DNA from: Glaciecola sp. HTCC2999
Lineage (GTDB): Bacteria > Pseudomonadota > Gammaproteobacteria > Enterobacterales > Alteromonadaceae
Direction: 5' to 3'
Assembly (NCBI RefSeq): GCF_000155775.1
Contig: NZ_DS989812.1
Span: 53,627 to 117,626 of the forward strand
DNA: 64,000 nucleotides
Position 1 is the stretch's first letter. Each line of letters starts with the position of its first letter. Of this stretch, positions 26,801 through 41,800 are shown in pieces. Both the position numbers and the translations under genes were made by a program. The notes beneath the pieces are model-generated. The model saw only the letters and a list, made by a program, of their open reading frames with translations. It was not told where the DNA came from and made no database searches.

Positions 26801-29800
26801 TTGATGGTGGCGCTGGTAGCGATACCTTCATCGGTGGCTTAGGCGCAGATGAAATCGATGGTGGAGCGGGAATTGATCAAATTGATTATAGTGCGACGAC
26901 TAACGCTTTAACTGTTGACTTAGCAAATAACACCGCCTCTGGTGATGATATTGACTCTGATACTTTAACCAATATTGAAAATGTTTCAGGTGGTCAAGCG
27001 GAAGATTCAATCACTGGTGATGATAATGCCAATGAACTTCGCGGTAATGCCGGTTCCGATACATTAACTGGTGGTGCTGGAAATGATACCTTAATCGGTG
27101 GTCAAGGTACCGATGTACTGCGCGGCGGTGAAGGCCTTGATACTGCATCATTTGCAGATGTAACAGGTCCTATTACGATTGATTTATCGTTAGGTACAGT
27201 AGTGACAAGTGCAGGTTCTAATGCCGGTGCGGATACTCTAGAAAGTATCGAAAATGTCATCGGTACAGGTTCAACAGATACGATTATAGGCTCTGATGAT
27301 GCTAACCGTATTGATGGTGCTGGCGGTGCTGATACTGTTGATGCTGGCGCTGGTAACGATACCGTCGTGTTTGATGAAGATGACGGTATGGTTGATGGTG
27401 GTGCAGGTATTGATGCATTGGAAGTGGGTTCCAGCGTCTCATTACTAGATTTAACCGTCACACGAGATGAGATTTACACTAATTTTGAACAAATTGATTT
27501 AAGTGCTGAAGGTGCTCAAATCCTGAAACTTTCTGATTCGGATATCCGTAATTTAAACAATGATGAAATAGGTGCCACAAGCGGCACGATCGTTGTTAAG
27601 GGTACTGACGCAGACTCGATCCGTCTGGTCGGCGCTAATTGGCCGACAACACCGACCTCAACAGAAACTATTGATGGTATTGATTACGATGTCTATGCCT
27701 ACGATGTTGTGGGTGGAACAACGACGCTTAAAGTCCAAGACGGTATTGCGGTTGGTTTCATTTTCGTCTCTGGCGAAGATGCAGACTTAACCACTGCTAC
27801 AGATGGTTCGGATGAATACACAGGTAACGGCGGGGACGATACGTTACTTGCTGGTGGTGGTGATGATTCAGCTGATGCTGGTGCAGGAGATGACAGCATC
27901 GTTGCTGGTGAAGGTAACGATACGGTCTCTGGTGGTACAGGTAATGACATCATTTATGGTGGTGATAATCCTGATGCTGAAGGCTCAGGCGATGACAGCA
28001 TTAATGCTGGTGCAGGTAATGATACTGTCATCAGTGGTGATGGAAATGATACTGTCATAGCTGAAGATGGCGATGATTCACTTAATACTGGTTCTGGTGA
28101 TGATAGCGTTGATTCAGGTGCTGGTGCTGATACCATTGAAGCTGGGACCGGAGATGACATTATCCGCGGTGGCGCAGGCGATGATGAGATCAATGCTGGT
28201 GATGGCGATGATATCGTCGATGCAGGTTTTGGCGATGACACTGTTATTGGTGGTGCCGGAAATGACACGCTCGATGGTAATTCAGGTCGTGACTTATTAG
28301 ATTATTCAACTGAAACCGGTGATGCAGATATCAACCTCAACACAGGTGTCGTAGATGCCCCTGATAGTGGCACCGATACAGTAACCAACTTTGAAGATGT
28401 CACCGCGGGTAGTGGTGATGATACGATCACTGGCGGTATTAATTCCAACGTCATTGATGGTGGGGCCGGTGCAGATAGTATCTCTACGTTATCTGGTGAT
28501 GATACTGTCATTTTTGATGCGCAAGATACTGTTGATATGGGCATTGGTATCGATACCCTAGCGATTCAAACCACGACGCTAGTTGATTTTGCTAATATTG
28601 ACGATGATCAGTTCACTGGTGTTGAAGAAATTGACTTAACCGGTAATGGCGGTCAATCAGTCGCGATGACTGATGATGATGTACTTAACTTCTCAGATAC
28701 CTCTAATCAAATTGTTGTGCATGGTGATAACACCGATGCGTTGACTTTGACAGGGCGCTGGGTGGCTGATGGCACTCAACCGGTGAGTTATCAAGATGCT
28801 CCTAATCAACCTTATGCGCGTTTCATTGCTGAGATTGAACCAGGTGTCGTTGTTTCTATTTTAGTTGACCCGGTTATCGCACTAAGTCTAGAGGTGGTAG
28901 GCAGTGATGGCGATGATAATGATCTAAATGGTAGTGCTGGTGATGATACAGTTCGCGGTGATGATGGCAATGACGTTATTGATGGCGGCGACGGTGCGGA
29001 TACTATTCGTGGTGAAGCAGGCGATGATACGATCATTTATGATGCGAGTGATGTCTTAATAGACGGTGGTACAGGTACCGATACTTTATTATTTGTTGGT
29101 CAAAATGAATTACTTGATTTTACTCAAGCAGACCGTTCTAACACTGATGGCAATCGTCCAGAAGTCGCTAATATTGAAATTATTGACTTACATGGTACGG
29201 GTGCTGCAAATAATACCCTAATCATTAATTCTGCGACTGTGATAGCGAATACTGCAACTAGCACTGTTGCGAATACGATGACGATTGAAGGCGTCTCAGG
29301 TGATCGAGTCTATATCTCTGACCCTGGCGCGAATTGGAATATAAATTCAGGTGCTAACCAAGCTGGTTATGACGTTTGGGAAAATACCGATGGTAATGGT
29401 GATGTAGTGGCGACATTAATCATTGCAGACACGGTATCAGTACAAAACGCTATTGTTGGTACTGACAATGACGATGTGATGATCCTCACTGGTGGAACAC
29501 ATGATACAACTATCAATCCAGAACTCATTGAAGGTCGAGCTGGAAATGACAGCATAAATGGTCAAGGTGGTTCTGATCTTATCAAAGGTGGTGCAGGCAA
29601 CGATACCATCGTATTTGATGCTGCTGATGTCTTAATTGATGGTGGCGCGGATACGGATATTCTGAATATTTTATCTGACGTAGATTTAAATAATGTCGAT
29701 GATAATAAAATCATTAACATTGAAACGGTCAACTTAGCTGCAAACACGACCTTAACCGCTGCTGGTAGTGACTTACTCGCACTCAATAGTTCTGATAGTT

Positions 29801-32800
29801 TGCTGGTGACGGGTGATGCAACTTCCACATTAGCGCTCCAGGGGAACTGGGTTGAAGCTGCTGATGATGGTACTAATACCACATTTACCTTAACTGAAGG
29901 CACCGTATCGTCATCTGTTGTGGTTAGCAATGATGTTGCTGTGACGATCACTTACACAGGCACTAACTTACGTGATGATTTGACCTCATTTGCCGGTGAC
30001 CAAACCCTAGTAGGCCTAAATGGTAATGATGAAATCGACGGTGGAGCAGGTGTCGATACACTCCTTGGTGGTTCAGGTGATGATGATCTTATTTATGACG
30101 AGAATGACGGCAATATTGATGGTGGTGAAGGAAATGACACCTTAGTTATCAGCGGTAATGGTGTGACACTTGATTTACCTGAAATTGATAATAGCCTGAT
30201 TAATAATGTCGAGAGTATTGACCTAACGGGTACGGGTAATAATACCGCAGTGGTAAATGCTGATGATGTACAGGCAATTTCTACCTCTACAAACACATTG
30301 ATTGTTACCGGTAATTTAGGTGACTCAGTGCGCTTGTCTGGCACTGGCTGGGAAGCTCGAGGCTCAGAATTAGTGGCGGGTGTGACATACAACAAATACA
30401 TTGGTTTTGCCACAGATGGTACCCAAGTAGTAGTCCTTGCCGGTTTATTAGTGACCAAGGGTGAACAAATTGTTGGTGACGATGCAACTAGTGACACACT
30501 CACAGGTAGTGATGGCGCTGATTTCCTAGATGGTAAAGCTGGTGATGATCTGATCGATGGCGCTGCAGGTGCTGATGAAAACTTCGGTGGCGATGGCGAC
30601 GATACTGTGGTCTATGATGCGGCTGACCGTATTATTCATGGCGGTAATGAAGATGAAGTTGGCGGTCAAGACAACGATACTTTACGTGTCGTGACTGATG
30701 GCGAGATCATTGACCTACAAGAGCCTGGTCGACCTAACTTAGGAGCGATCCGTCCTCAAATTGAGTCGTTTGAAACTATTGAGCTTGATGGCAGTGGTGA
30801 TAATTACATTATTGTCGATGTGGCATCTCTTGCCGCTTTATCAGGTGCGAGTTTAACTATTACAGCAGGCGATGATGACATTATCTTTACTGAAGGTGAT
30901 TTATCAGCAAGCTTAACCGTAACTGGCGGTACAACCAAAACTGTGATCACTGATGATGCTGATACAACTTCGGCTGACGACACTATTACGGGGACAACGG
31001 GACAAGATGCTATTAAATCTGGTGCTGGCGCTGACATCATAGATGGTGGCGAAGGTGCTGACATTATTTATGGTGAAGCAGGTGACGATACCGTAACTTA
31101 CGACGCGGATGATTTGCGAGTATTTGGTGGTTCAGGAATCGATACTCTCATTATTAAAGATGAAGATACTATTGATGGCGGTGCAGATAATACTAATGAT
31201 TTATTAAACACTGATGCTGGTGATGTCGATTTAAGTGCAATCGTTCCAGATACGGTTGAAGGCTTTGAAATTATTGATTTAAGTGGGAATGGTAATCAGT
31301 CAGTATATGTTGACCGAGATACCGTTCTAGCATTATCTGATTCTGGTAAACTTACGGTCCGTGGTGAAAGTGATGATGTCCTGAAACTTTACGGTGGCTG
31401 GACAACCTTAGGTATCGAGTCTGATGAATTAGGCCGTATTTATACTGTGTACCAAAATGAATCTGCGGTGGTTTCAGTTCTTGAATCGGTGACAGTCCAA
31501 ATCACCAATGAATTGGGTGGTCGAGTTATTCTCGGTACAGTCGGCGCGGATGATATTACGGTCCGTAACTTTGGTGATGGTGTGTCAGGTGGTGATGGTG
31601 GTGATATTATCCGTCTACAATCACTTAATTTCACGTCCGCTGATGGTGGTCGTGGTTATGATGAAGTTTACTTTGAGCTAGATTCGAATAGCACCATCAA
31701 TACAGCATTGATGTCTGAAACTGCATTAACTAACATTGAAGAAATCAACTTATCCCAAGATGATCCATCTTCTGAAAATAATACATTCATCAACACGTTA
31801 GTCTTGACCCCTGAAACAGTGGTTAATATGACGGATGATGACAATATTCTTGTGGTGTCAGGCACATCAAGAGATACGATTAATCTATATGGTGAGTGGT
31901 CAGATTACACATCAGCGCCGACGGTGAATTATAACGGTGTTCTATACCGTGAGTTAACCGCTGAAAATGGTGCGACAATTTATTATCAACCTGAAATCAG
32001 TATTACTGAAATCGATCCTACATTGCAAATGAGTGCTTTCTCGGTAGCCTTTGACGCTGGTGCTTACTTAGTGAGTGAAGGTATTGAGCAATATGCTGGT
32101 TGGAAAGTAGATAATGCGGGTGATATTAACCAAGATGGCATTGACGATATCATTGTGAATAAAGTCGATGGCGCATTTATCGTCTTTGGTACCGAGTCAA
32201 TGGAAGGTCAATTTGACCTGAGTAACCTTAACAGTAATGGTGTCGAAATTACCGGTAATGGTGTGACGATAAATGATCTCACTGGAACGGGCTACCAACC
32301 TGCTAACTATAATCAATATGGCTTTGGTGTTAATGCGATTGGCGATTTCAATGGTGACGGTATTGCAGATATTGCTACTACGATTGCGACTACGGGCTCT
32401 GATAACAATGTTACAGCTGTCATTTATGGACGTTCGGATTGGTCTGATTTAGATCTAAGTGATTTATCGGACTTCTCATCTACCGCTATTGCTGATTTCA
32501 TTGCCAATGGTGACGGTGTGATTATTCAAACGGATCACTTATTTAATGATGATGAAAACTACACGTCGTTAACCGGTATCGGTGATATCAACAACGATGG
32601 TTACGCTGATTTTGCGATTGGTAATGCGTTTGCTAATGATGCGAAAGGTGAAGTAACCGTTGTCTTCGGTGGTGCTTATGATAGTAATATCGATGCAACA
32701 TCTACCTCAACAGATACAACACGCACGTTTAATCTACTATCCGACTCTGCTAATAATACCAACATAGGTATGTCTATTGATGGCATTGGTGATGTAAACG

Positions 32801-35800
32801 CGGATGGATTCGATGACTTTATCGTTGGTGGACCGAATCTACTTAACCGTATTAACTTAGATACAGGCTCACGTGTTGACTACAGTGGTAATGCACATAT
32901 CATCTTTGGTAAAGAAAATGGTTGGGCAAATACTACTGTGGTTCAACAAGATGGACTTGCACCATCTATTTCTGGATTCAATCCTGCTAATAATGCTAGC
33001 GCTTCAACCCTTGATAATATCCAATTAGCCTTTAGCGAAGATATTCAATTTGGTGATGCAGGACTGGTACAAATTTATCGTGCTGGGACTGATTTATTGG
33101 TGGAAACATTTGATGTGGCCACCGGTACTGGTTCAAATGGCGGTCAGATTTGGTTCGATGGTAACGATGTTTATGTGAATCCAGGTCAAGCACTAAGTTC
33201 AAATTCACAGTTCTATGTGACGGTTGAAGCGGGTGCAATCACTGATTTATCGAATAACGAATTTGCAGGTATCACTGATAGTCAAGATTATCGTTTCACT
33301 ACGAATAGCAGTTCAAGTGACACTTCTGCACCGACAATAGAGTATGCAGTATTACAAGAATACGACGCGACTCGCGATGTCGATAATAATGGTAATCCGG
33401 TTGATGATCTTTTTTATAGTAACGGCAATTTACGAAGTAGTGATTACTATATAGATTATCGTGACCTAACCTTGATTGACGGTACTTTTGACGATACTAA
33501 ACCAAGTAGTAACGTATCTGTCGCACCAGAAGCAAGTACAAATGGCGAAAGTCTCTTTAAGTTCTTCTTACGCTTGAGTGAAGCGGTGAAAGGTAACGGA
33601 CAAATTGTGATTAAGTCTGGCGATGATATCGTTGAAACATATGATCTCAACACCGGCGAAGGCTCACTTGGTGGTGGAATTTCGTTTACAGCTCTAAGAG
33701 GCTATGTTTATAACGGTAATGTGAGCTCTTACGAGATAGACCAAGCTGATGTAACGAATGATGGCAAAGATATTGTTATTGATCCTGGATTTACATTTAC
33801 CACGAGTACCCAATATACGATTGAACTTATTAACGTTAAAGATAGTGCTGGTAATGAGGTTTCTGCAAGTGATCGAGTGATGACATTTACCACAAACGGT
33901 GTCGATAGTACCGCTCCGGTTATTGTTGCTTGGAATTTGGATGAGGGTAATACTGCATTTACAGATGCCGATAATGTTGGCGTAAATAACCGTTCAAATG
34001 TGCATGTTGATGAAACTATTATATTTAAAGCATCTGAGAGCCTAGTACCAAGCGCCTCAGGCGAAATCACATTGAGAGTAACCAGCGATTATTCTGCTAC
34101 GGGTAATGTAGAAACCTTTGCTTGGACTGAACAACCGTCTGCTAATGCAGATGGCACATACACGTTAACCGGTGATTTAGGAGGTACATTAACTATTAAA
34201 GGTCAAACGGTCTTCATGGACGTTGGCCAAAACCTTGATTACGGAACGCAATACGGCATATTTGCAACAGGTCTGAATGATCCAAATGGCAATGCCTTTG
34301 TGATCAATAGTGCGTCGGCAATGCGTTTCAATACGATTACTGAGTCGACAACAGTACAGATGCTAGCTGGTGATGCTTACTCGAATCGCACTACGGCAGC
34401 GATAGATGAGCCAATCGTCTTTAACTTTGTCGAAGATGTGATTGCGGGCGTCACACCAGCGGATATTACCAATGGAGATGCAGAGCAATATATCAGTATT
34501 TTTAATACCGATGACGTCTTGATTGAACGTTTTGCAGTGTCATCAGGTGAAGGCTCTAACGGTGGTGAAATAACGTTTGATGGTAACCAAGTATCGATTA
34601 CTGTTGATGGTGGTTTAGATTTTGCAACAGGTTACTACATCACTGTTGATGCTCAAGCAATTCAGGCGGCACATGAAAACGTCTCTGAAGACGTTGGTAA
34701 TGTGGATGGTGATACGGTATCTACGCGTTATTTCAGCATCATGGATATGGATAATTCGGATTCAGCACTGCATTTCTCAACTGAAGCAGGTTCGCAAATT
34801 GATCCAGGATTGGTTACACAATACTCGTTTGATGCCGATGGTGAGGGTGTGAGTAATACTCAATACATTGCGGGTAGAGATAATTACTATAGTTACTATT
34901 ACAGTGATGGTTATCATTCTGCACCTTTCCCTGGTCAACCTAATACAAATAACATTAATCGTTATTTAGTCTCTGGAGAAGGCGCGGGTAATATCGTTTC
35001 AGCCGTCGGAGATGTAGACGGCGATGGTATCAACGATTTTATCTTTGGAAGTGGCAATAAAGTATATGATAACTCCGTACCAGGTGGTTTCGCTTATGGT
35101 AAGTATTATCTTGTATTTGGTGACACCGAAGGCTGGGATAGTGTTGTTAATATCGAAACACTCGCAGAAGCCAACCAAGTGGTTGAAATTTTTGGTACCG
35201 CAGATAATTGGTTGAAAGGGATCACTGAATTTGGTGATTTGAATAACGACGGCTTCGCAGACATTCTGGTTACCGCCGGTGGTTTATATCCAGATACTGA
35301 TGGTGATGGTAATGATAGACTAGCGAGTGACGATGGTGATACCGATTCAGGTGCAGCATTTGTCATTTACGGTCAAGCGCGTCAGTTATGGTTAAATTCT
35401 TACGACGTGACTCAATTAGGTGAGCAAGGACTTCAGATTACTGGTGGTTTACCACAAGAACAATTAGCGTTCTCTGCAGCATCAGGTGACTTTAACCTTG
35501 ACGGTCAAATCGACATGCTCTTTGGTATGCCAAGAAATGACCGTGATGGTTTTGCATCAGGTGAAGGCTTTGTGATTAATGGTGGTGATTTTACTGACTC
35601 ATTAATGAGCACAGGTACGACCGATGACGATTTATTATTAGGCGATTACAACGCTGATCGTATCTCAGGATCAAGTGGTGATGATACTATTTATGGCTTA
35701 GGCGGCGCGGATATTATTCGTGGTGGTGAAGGTGATGATGTAATCGGCCTCACTGGTCTTGATTTCATATTACTTGATGGTGGTACGAATAATGCTGGTG

Positions 35801-38800
35801 GTGATACCCTAGAGTTCATTGGGAATGGCTTTAATTTAGACTTCACTGGGTATGCCGGTGCGAGCATACGTAGTTTTGAGCGTCTTGATATTTCAGGTGA
35901 TGGTAATAACACGATTACCTTGAATTATGATGAAGTCTTATATCTCTTAGAACGTCCACTTTCTACTTCTTATGGCGAAAATACGACATTAACGGTCGAT
36001 GGTAATCGAGGTGACATAGTTAACCTTGAAGGTCCGTGGGCTCTTATTTCATCTGATGATACTTACGATAATTATGCATTAGATGGAATGGTTGTGCGAG
36101 TCGATGCTGATGTCACAGTAAATAATGAGGGCTGGACCATTCCTTATAACGGTGCCACGTTAGACTTCTTTGCTGATGAACTACCAGATGGTTTACGCGT
36201 TGATCTGATTAATTTCGCTTCCACTACAGAAGCGCGACTTGATACTAGCTTTGTCATCTCGTTAGGTGACATTAATGCTGATGGGTTTACGGATTTTGCG
36301 GTCGTCGATGAAGGTAATATTCGTGGGGCATTATTACCTTATCATTATTCAGCAGGCACCGGGACGTCAAGTAGTACGTCATTTGGCGATACATACTATG
36401 ACAGCGTACCATATGTTGCAGGCTTAAATATTTATAGTGATGTTAGTTATAACGAAAGCGCACGTGTATTGAATAGAGATACAGGAAATTCGGGTGAGTT
36501 CCATATTATTTATGGACAAGCTGGTGGATTAGGCGCGTTAAACTTAGATTTGAGTGATGATGCATTTATCTCTCAAACGCTCATATCAGGTGATGAGTTA
36601 GGTGATAATTTTGCTACAAACTCTGGATATTTAGGTGATATTGATGGGGATGGTAAGGCTGACTTTGTCATTGGCGCGAACTCTCGAACAGAATTTACCT
36701 TCACTGAAGGAAATGACGTAGATAATTCTACTACCCAATGGACACAAAATTACACTGATCAATATATCAATTCTAATATACGTAATTATGATTTAGGTGA
36801 CATTGTTGCTACATCAGCGCCTACCTATCTACTAACGTCTTCAAGCGATAGATGGGACTTCACTGAAACAACCGATCGTCAATTCATATTCCTTGGTGGT
36901 AATAACTCCCTTGCTGCTGGTGAAAATGGAGCAATCAATGAGTATCAGTTAAGTAACACAGCGAATAACTCCAGTGATCTGCCGACGTCTGTTGAGACTA
37001 ACGCGAGCTGGTCATCAGATGTGCCTGATATCAGTGATGATGCTGCAGTCACTACTTATAACAATGATTTACAGTCAACTACAGCCGATTTAGTGATTAA
37101 TAATGCTGTTTCATGGGAGCCAATCTCCGTAGGAGATGTAAATGGTGATGGTTATGGCGATTTTATTGATTCATTAAGCAGCGGTATTCTGTATTTCGGT
37201 CAAGCTTTATCAGCAGGTGTTGATATTGACGTTGATTGGGAAAAAATTGATTTAGGCAGCAACTTTGATGCAATAACTGCCTCTGGTGATATTGATGGTG
37301 ATGGTTTAGATGATTTTGTTATTTCTGAAGGCGTGAATGCATTTGTGGTCTTCGGTAAAGAAGGTCAATGGGCTAGCTTAAATATCAATAATGGCACGGT
37401 TCCAGAAACGAATAATAGCGCTGCTGTCACCAAAATAACGGCTGATGCAGAAGCCACGGGTAATTTCCAAAATATTTATTCTTCACTAGGTGATATCAAT
37501 GGAGATGGATTTGCCGATATTCTTATTGCAGGTAACCCAACGGATAATTATGGTCTTAAAGCTAATGGTGCAGTTTATGTGCTATTTGGTTCAGCGTCTG
37601 ATGAACTTAATTCAGATCAATGGGATAGTGATGTCAGCTTGACGGACCTTGCTGCAAATAACCAAGGTTTCCGTATCACGGGTGCCTTGGATTTCGATAA
37701 GTTAGGCAATGATAGCTGGACAGGTATTAGCGATATTAATGGGGATGGTTTTGATGACTTTATTGTTCAAGCTTCAGGCGATGCTGAAGGCGATGATAAC
37801 GGAACTGCAGGAACGGGGTCTTCTTATCTCATATTAGGTCAATCAAATGCTAATTGGGAAAACTTTAGTACGCTTACCGTCCAAGACTACGGCATTCAAA
37901 TCTTAGGGACTGGGACAGGCGAGTGGACGGCACTAGGTGATATAGATGGTGATGGTTTTGCTGATGTAAGCTTTAGTAATAATACTTCATCCAATATCTT
38001 CTATGGTTCGCAAGTACTTAGTGGTACTCGAGATGCATCTTTGGGTAATTTAGGTAATGGTAATGATGTTGTTCAAGTGATTTCAGTATCTGCCGGTGGC
38101 ACATTAACAGGCGCTCGCGGTGATAATCCGGTCGCATTATTTGGTCAAGATCGTCTTATTGGAAATGTTGGTAACGATACGTTAATCAGTGATGGTGGTG
38201 CTGATGTATTAATCGGCGGCGCTGGAGATGATGCCCTTACTATCGTGGATGATAATTTCTTCCGCCTTGATGGTGGTTCAGGTATTGATACATTAACGCT
38301 TAAAGGTGACATGTCATTAGACATGAATTCAGCTTCATCAAATAGTGTAGAGAGTATTGAAATCATTAGTCTTGGTACTGATACTCAAGCGCTAACACTG
38401 AGTGATTTAGATGTCTTGAATATGACCAATGGTACCAATACAGCGGTTGATAATATTGATTATCAGTTAGGTAACGTATTGGTGGTTGATGGTACAGACG
38501 GTACCGATACCTTAACTCTTAATGGTGCTCAGTGGTTAGATACAGGTGATACCACCACTGTGAACGGTGGATCGACGACGTTTACTATTTATCAAGCAAG
38601 TGGAAAAAATATCTTTGTTATTACAACATTGACACCTGTCATTGTCTCATTATCTGCAGTAGCAGATACCAGTACGACAGGTAATGATGTGATATATGGA
38701 GAGTCGGGTGCAGATACCTTTGTTGCAGATAGTGGTAATGACACTATTTATGCTGGAGCTGGTAGTGATGATATTGCTGGCGGTGAAGGTAATGATGTGA

Positions 38801-41800
38801 TTGTTGGTGCTGCCGGTAATGATGTGATTGCAGGTAATGCTGGTAATGATTTCATCACTGCAGGGACTGGAGACGATACAATTGATGGTGGTGACGATAC
38901 AGATACGTTGAGCTATGCAAATAACGGCCAATCAATCGCTGTTAGTTACACTAACGCCACAGACGGCAACGTTTCTGGACAAGGTAGCGATGAGTTCTCA
39001 AACATTGAACATATCCAAGGCACTAGCCAAGCAGATACTTATACAGCGAGTACTGCAGGGAATACATTTACCGTCATTAATGCACGAGGTGGGAATGACT
39101 CATTTATCGGTGGTGCAGGCACTGATACCTTAGACTTAAGTGGTATCAGCGGTAATGTGACTATCGACTTTACGGGTGCTAATGCCGGTACGATAGCTTA
39201 CAGTGCTGCTAATTATGGTATGGATAGCTTCAGTGATATTGATACTATAAATACAGCGGGTTCTACGGTGACTCTTAACAATGCTAATGGCGTTACTGTC
39301 ACGGGTAATGCTTCGACTGATATTCTGAACTATTCAACCTTTGGTTCAGCCGTCACTGTGACCTTTACTGGAACGGGTGAAGGAGCGGTAACAGGTGGTG
39401 CTGCGGTCACATTTACGGGCACAGAGCGAGTGGTTGGTTCTGTCCAAGATGATACATTTGTCAATAACGCAGGTACTGCTCTACTTGACTTTAGTAATGT
39501 TTCTGTTGGAGTTGAATTTGATGCTAATGGTGGCGAGATTACATCTTCTGAAACAGGCACTGATAGCATTACAGGTGAATTTACTTTCATCGGAACGGTT
39601 CACAATGATACGTTTGTTGCCGGTAGTGGGAATGATACTTTCGCTGGTGGAGCAGGCTCAGATACCTTAGATTTGAGCAATCTATCAGCCGGTGTATCGG
39701 ATTCTAGTACGTTTAGTCATTCTAACTCCCAATTACAATTTAGTGGTGCTGGTTCAGAATTAGGTCGTTATACGAACATTGAAGAGTTTATTTTCTCTGA
39801 TAACGCTGACACTATTGTCGTCAGTGGCGTAAAAGTTCATTTAGGTGGTGGTAATGATACCGTTTCTGGTTCATCACTTAATGATACTGTGTTTGGTGAG
39901 GCTGGCGATGATTCTATAGTGACCAATAATGGTAATGATTGGATATCTGGTGGTGCTGGAGATGATACCCTTAATGCAGGAGGCGGAATAGATGTACTGA
40001 ACTTTAGTGAAGTCTCTGGCGCGGTCACTGTTGATTTAGATGCCGGTACTGTCGCAAATGATGGTCAGGGCGGTACTGATACCATTAGTGGTTTTGAAAA
40101 TGTATTAGGTGGTACCGGTAACGATAATATTACCGGTAGTGCAGCTGCCGAAACGATTGCTGGTGGAGCTGGTAATGACACCCTCAACGGTGGTGATGGA
40201 ACAGATACAGTGTTCTTCGGTTTTGCCGCTAATAATATGATTATTAATATGGCGACAGGTGTCGTAACTGGTGAAGGTACTGACCAAATCTCTAATTTTG
40301 AAATAGTCGTTGCTGGTTTAGCAAATGACTCCATCATTGGCACTACTGGAAACGATTGGGTTTGGGGTAATGATGGTGACGATACCTTTGTCAGTGGCAG
40401 TGGTGAAGATACATTATACGGCGGTTCTGGTAATGATACCTTTGTGTTAACTGACGATGAATTCAACGACTCTGTTTTTGGTGGAGAAGGTTTCGATACA
40501 CTTGATTTGTCTGCAATTACACGTGATCTTAATGAAAATATCTACGATAGTTCGGCGTATCTTGGTTCATTGCTAGATGATGCAAATGGAAAAACTGACC
40601 GTATTATTAACGGTCAATTAAATTCCGATTATTTGACCGATAGTATTGATGACCGTTATGAAGATATCGAAGCGGTTATTGCTGGTGGCGGTAATGACAA
40701 ATTGACTTATATACCTAGTCAAAGTGCTCCATCTAATTCTACAGGGGTATATTTTGACGGTGGCGCGGGTAATGACACGCTCACCGGTGGTAATTCTCGT
40801 AATGATACACTTGTCGGTGGTGCAGGTAATGATAGCTTAGTCGGTGGTTCGGGTTTCGACACTGCTGATTACACGAATGCGGCTTCTGCAATTACCGTGG
40901 ATATGTCATTAAGCGCCGGTCAAGTATCAACCGATGGAGACGGTGGTGCGGATACCTTAAACGGTATCGAGCATATCCAAGGCTCTACTTTCGGCGATAC
41001 CATATCCGTAAATAATAGCTCGGTAGATGGTGGTGCAGGTGATGATACATTAACCGGTGCTGGTTCGAGCGATACACTAAATTATGTCTCCGCAACAGCG
41101 AATATCACGGTAAATCTAACAACAGGTTCAGCCACAGATGAGCACGGTGATACCGATACTCTAAGTGGGTTTGAAACTGTTAGAACAGGTTCTGGTAATG
41201 ATAATGTAACAGGTTCAGATGCTAATGAATCCTTCTATTCAGGTACTGGAAACGATACTGTTAATGCTGGTGATGGTGATGACGTTATTTGTGTGAACAC
41301 AGGCAATGATGTTATCGATGGTGGAGCTGGTAACGATACCGTTAATTTCGCAACTGAACTTCCATTCACTGCAATTCTTATTGACTTGTCAAATTCATCA
41401 GGTGTGGCTTCTGATATTGGAACCAAAATAATCACCAATGTTGAAAATATCGTAACTGGTTTTGGTGAAGATACAATTACTGGTAGTACTAATGCTGAAA
41501 CGATTAATTCAGCAGGGGGGAGTGATAGTATCAATGCGGGAGCGGGTAATGATGTGGTCCTCTCTGGTGATGAAAATGATACCGTTGATGGTGGTGCAGG
41601 TGATGACCGCCTTGAAGGCCAAAATGGTAATGACTCCTTATCTGGTGGTATTGGTGCAGATACCTTGCTAGGTGGCTCAGGCCAAGATACCTTACGCGGT
41701 GAAGCCGGAGACGATTCGATCGACGGCGGCAACGAAAGCGACCTTATTTATGGTGGTGACGGTAGTGATACCTTATCAGGTGGTGCTGGTTCAGATACCT

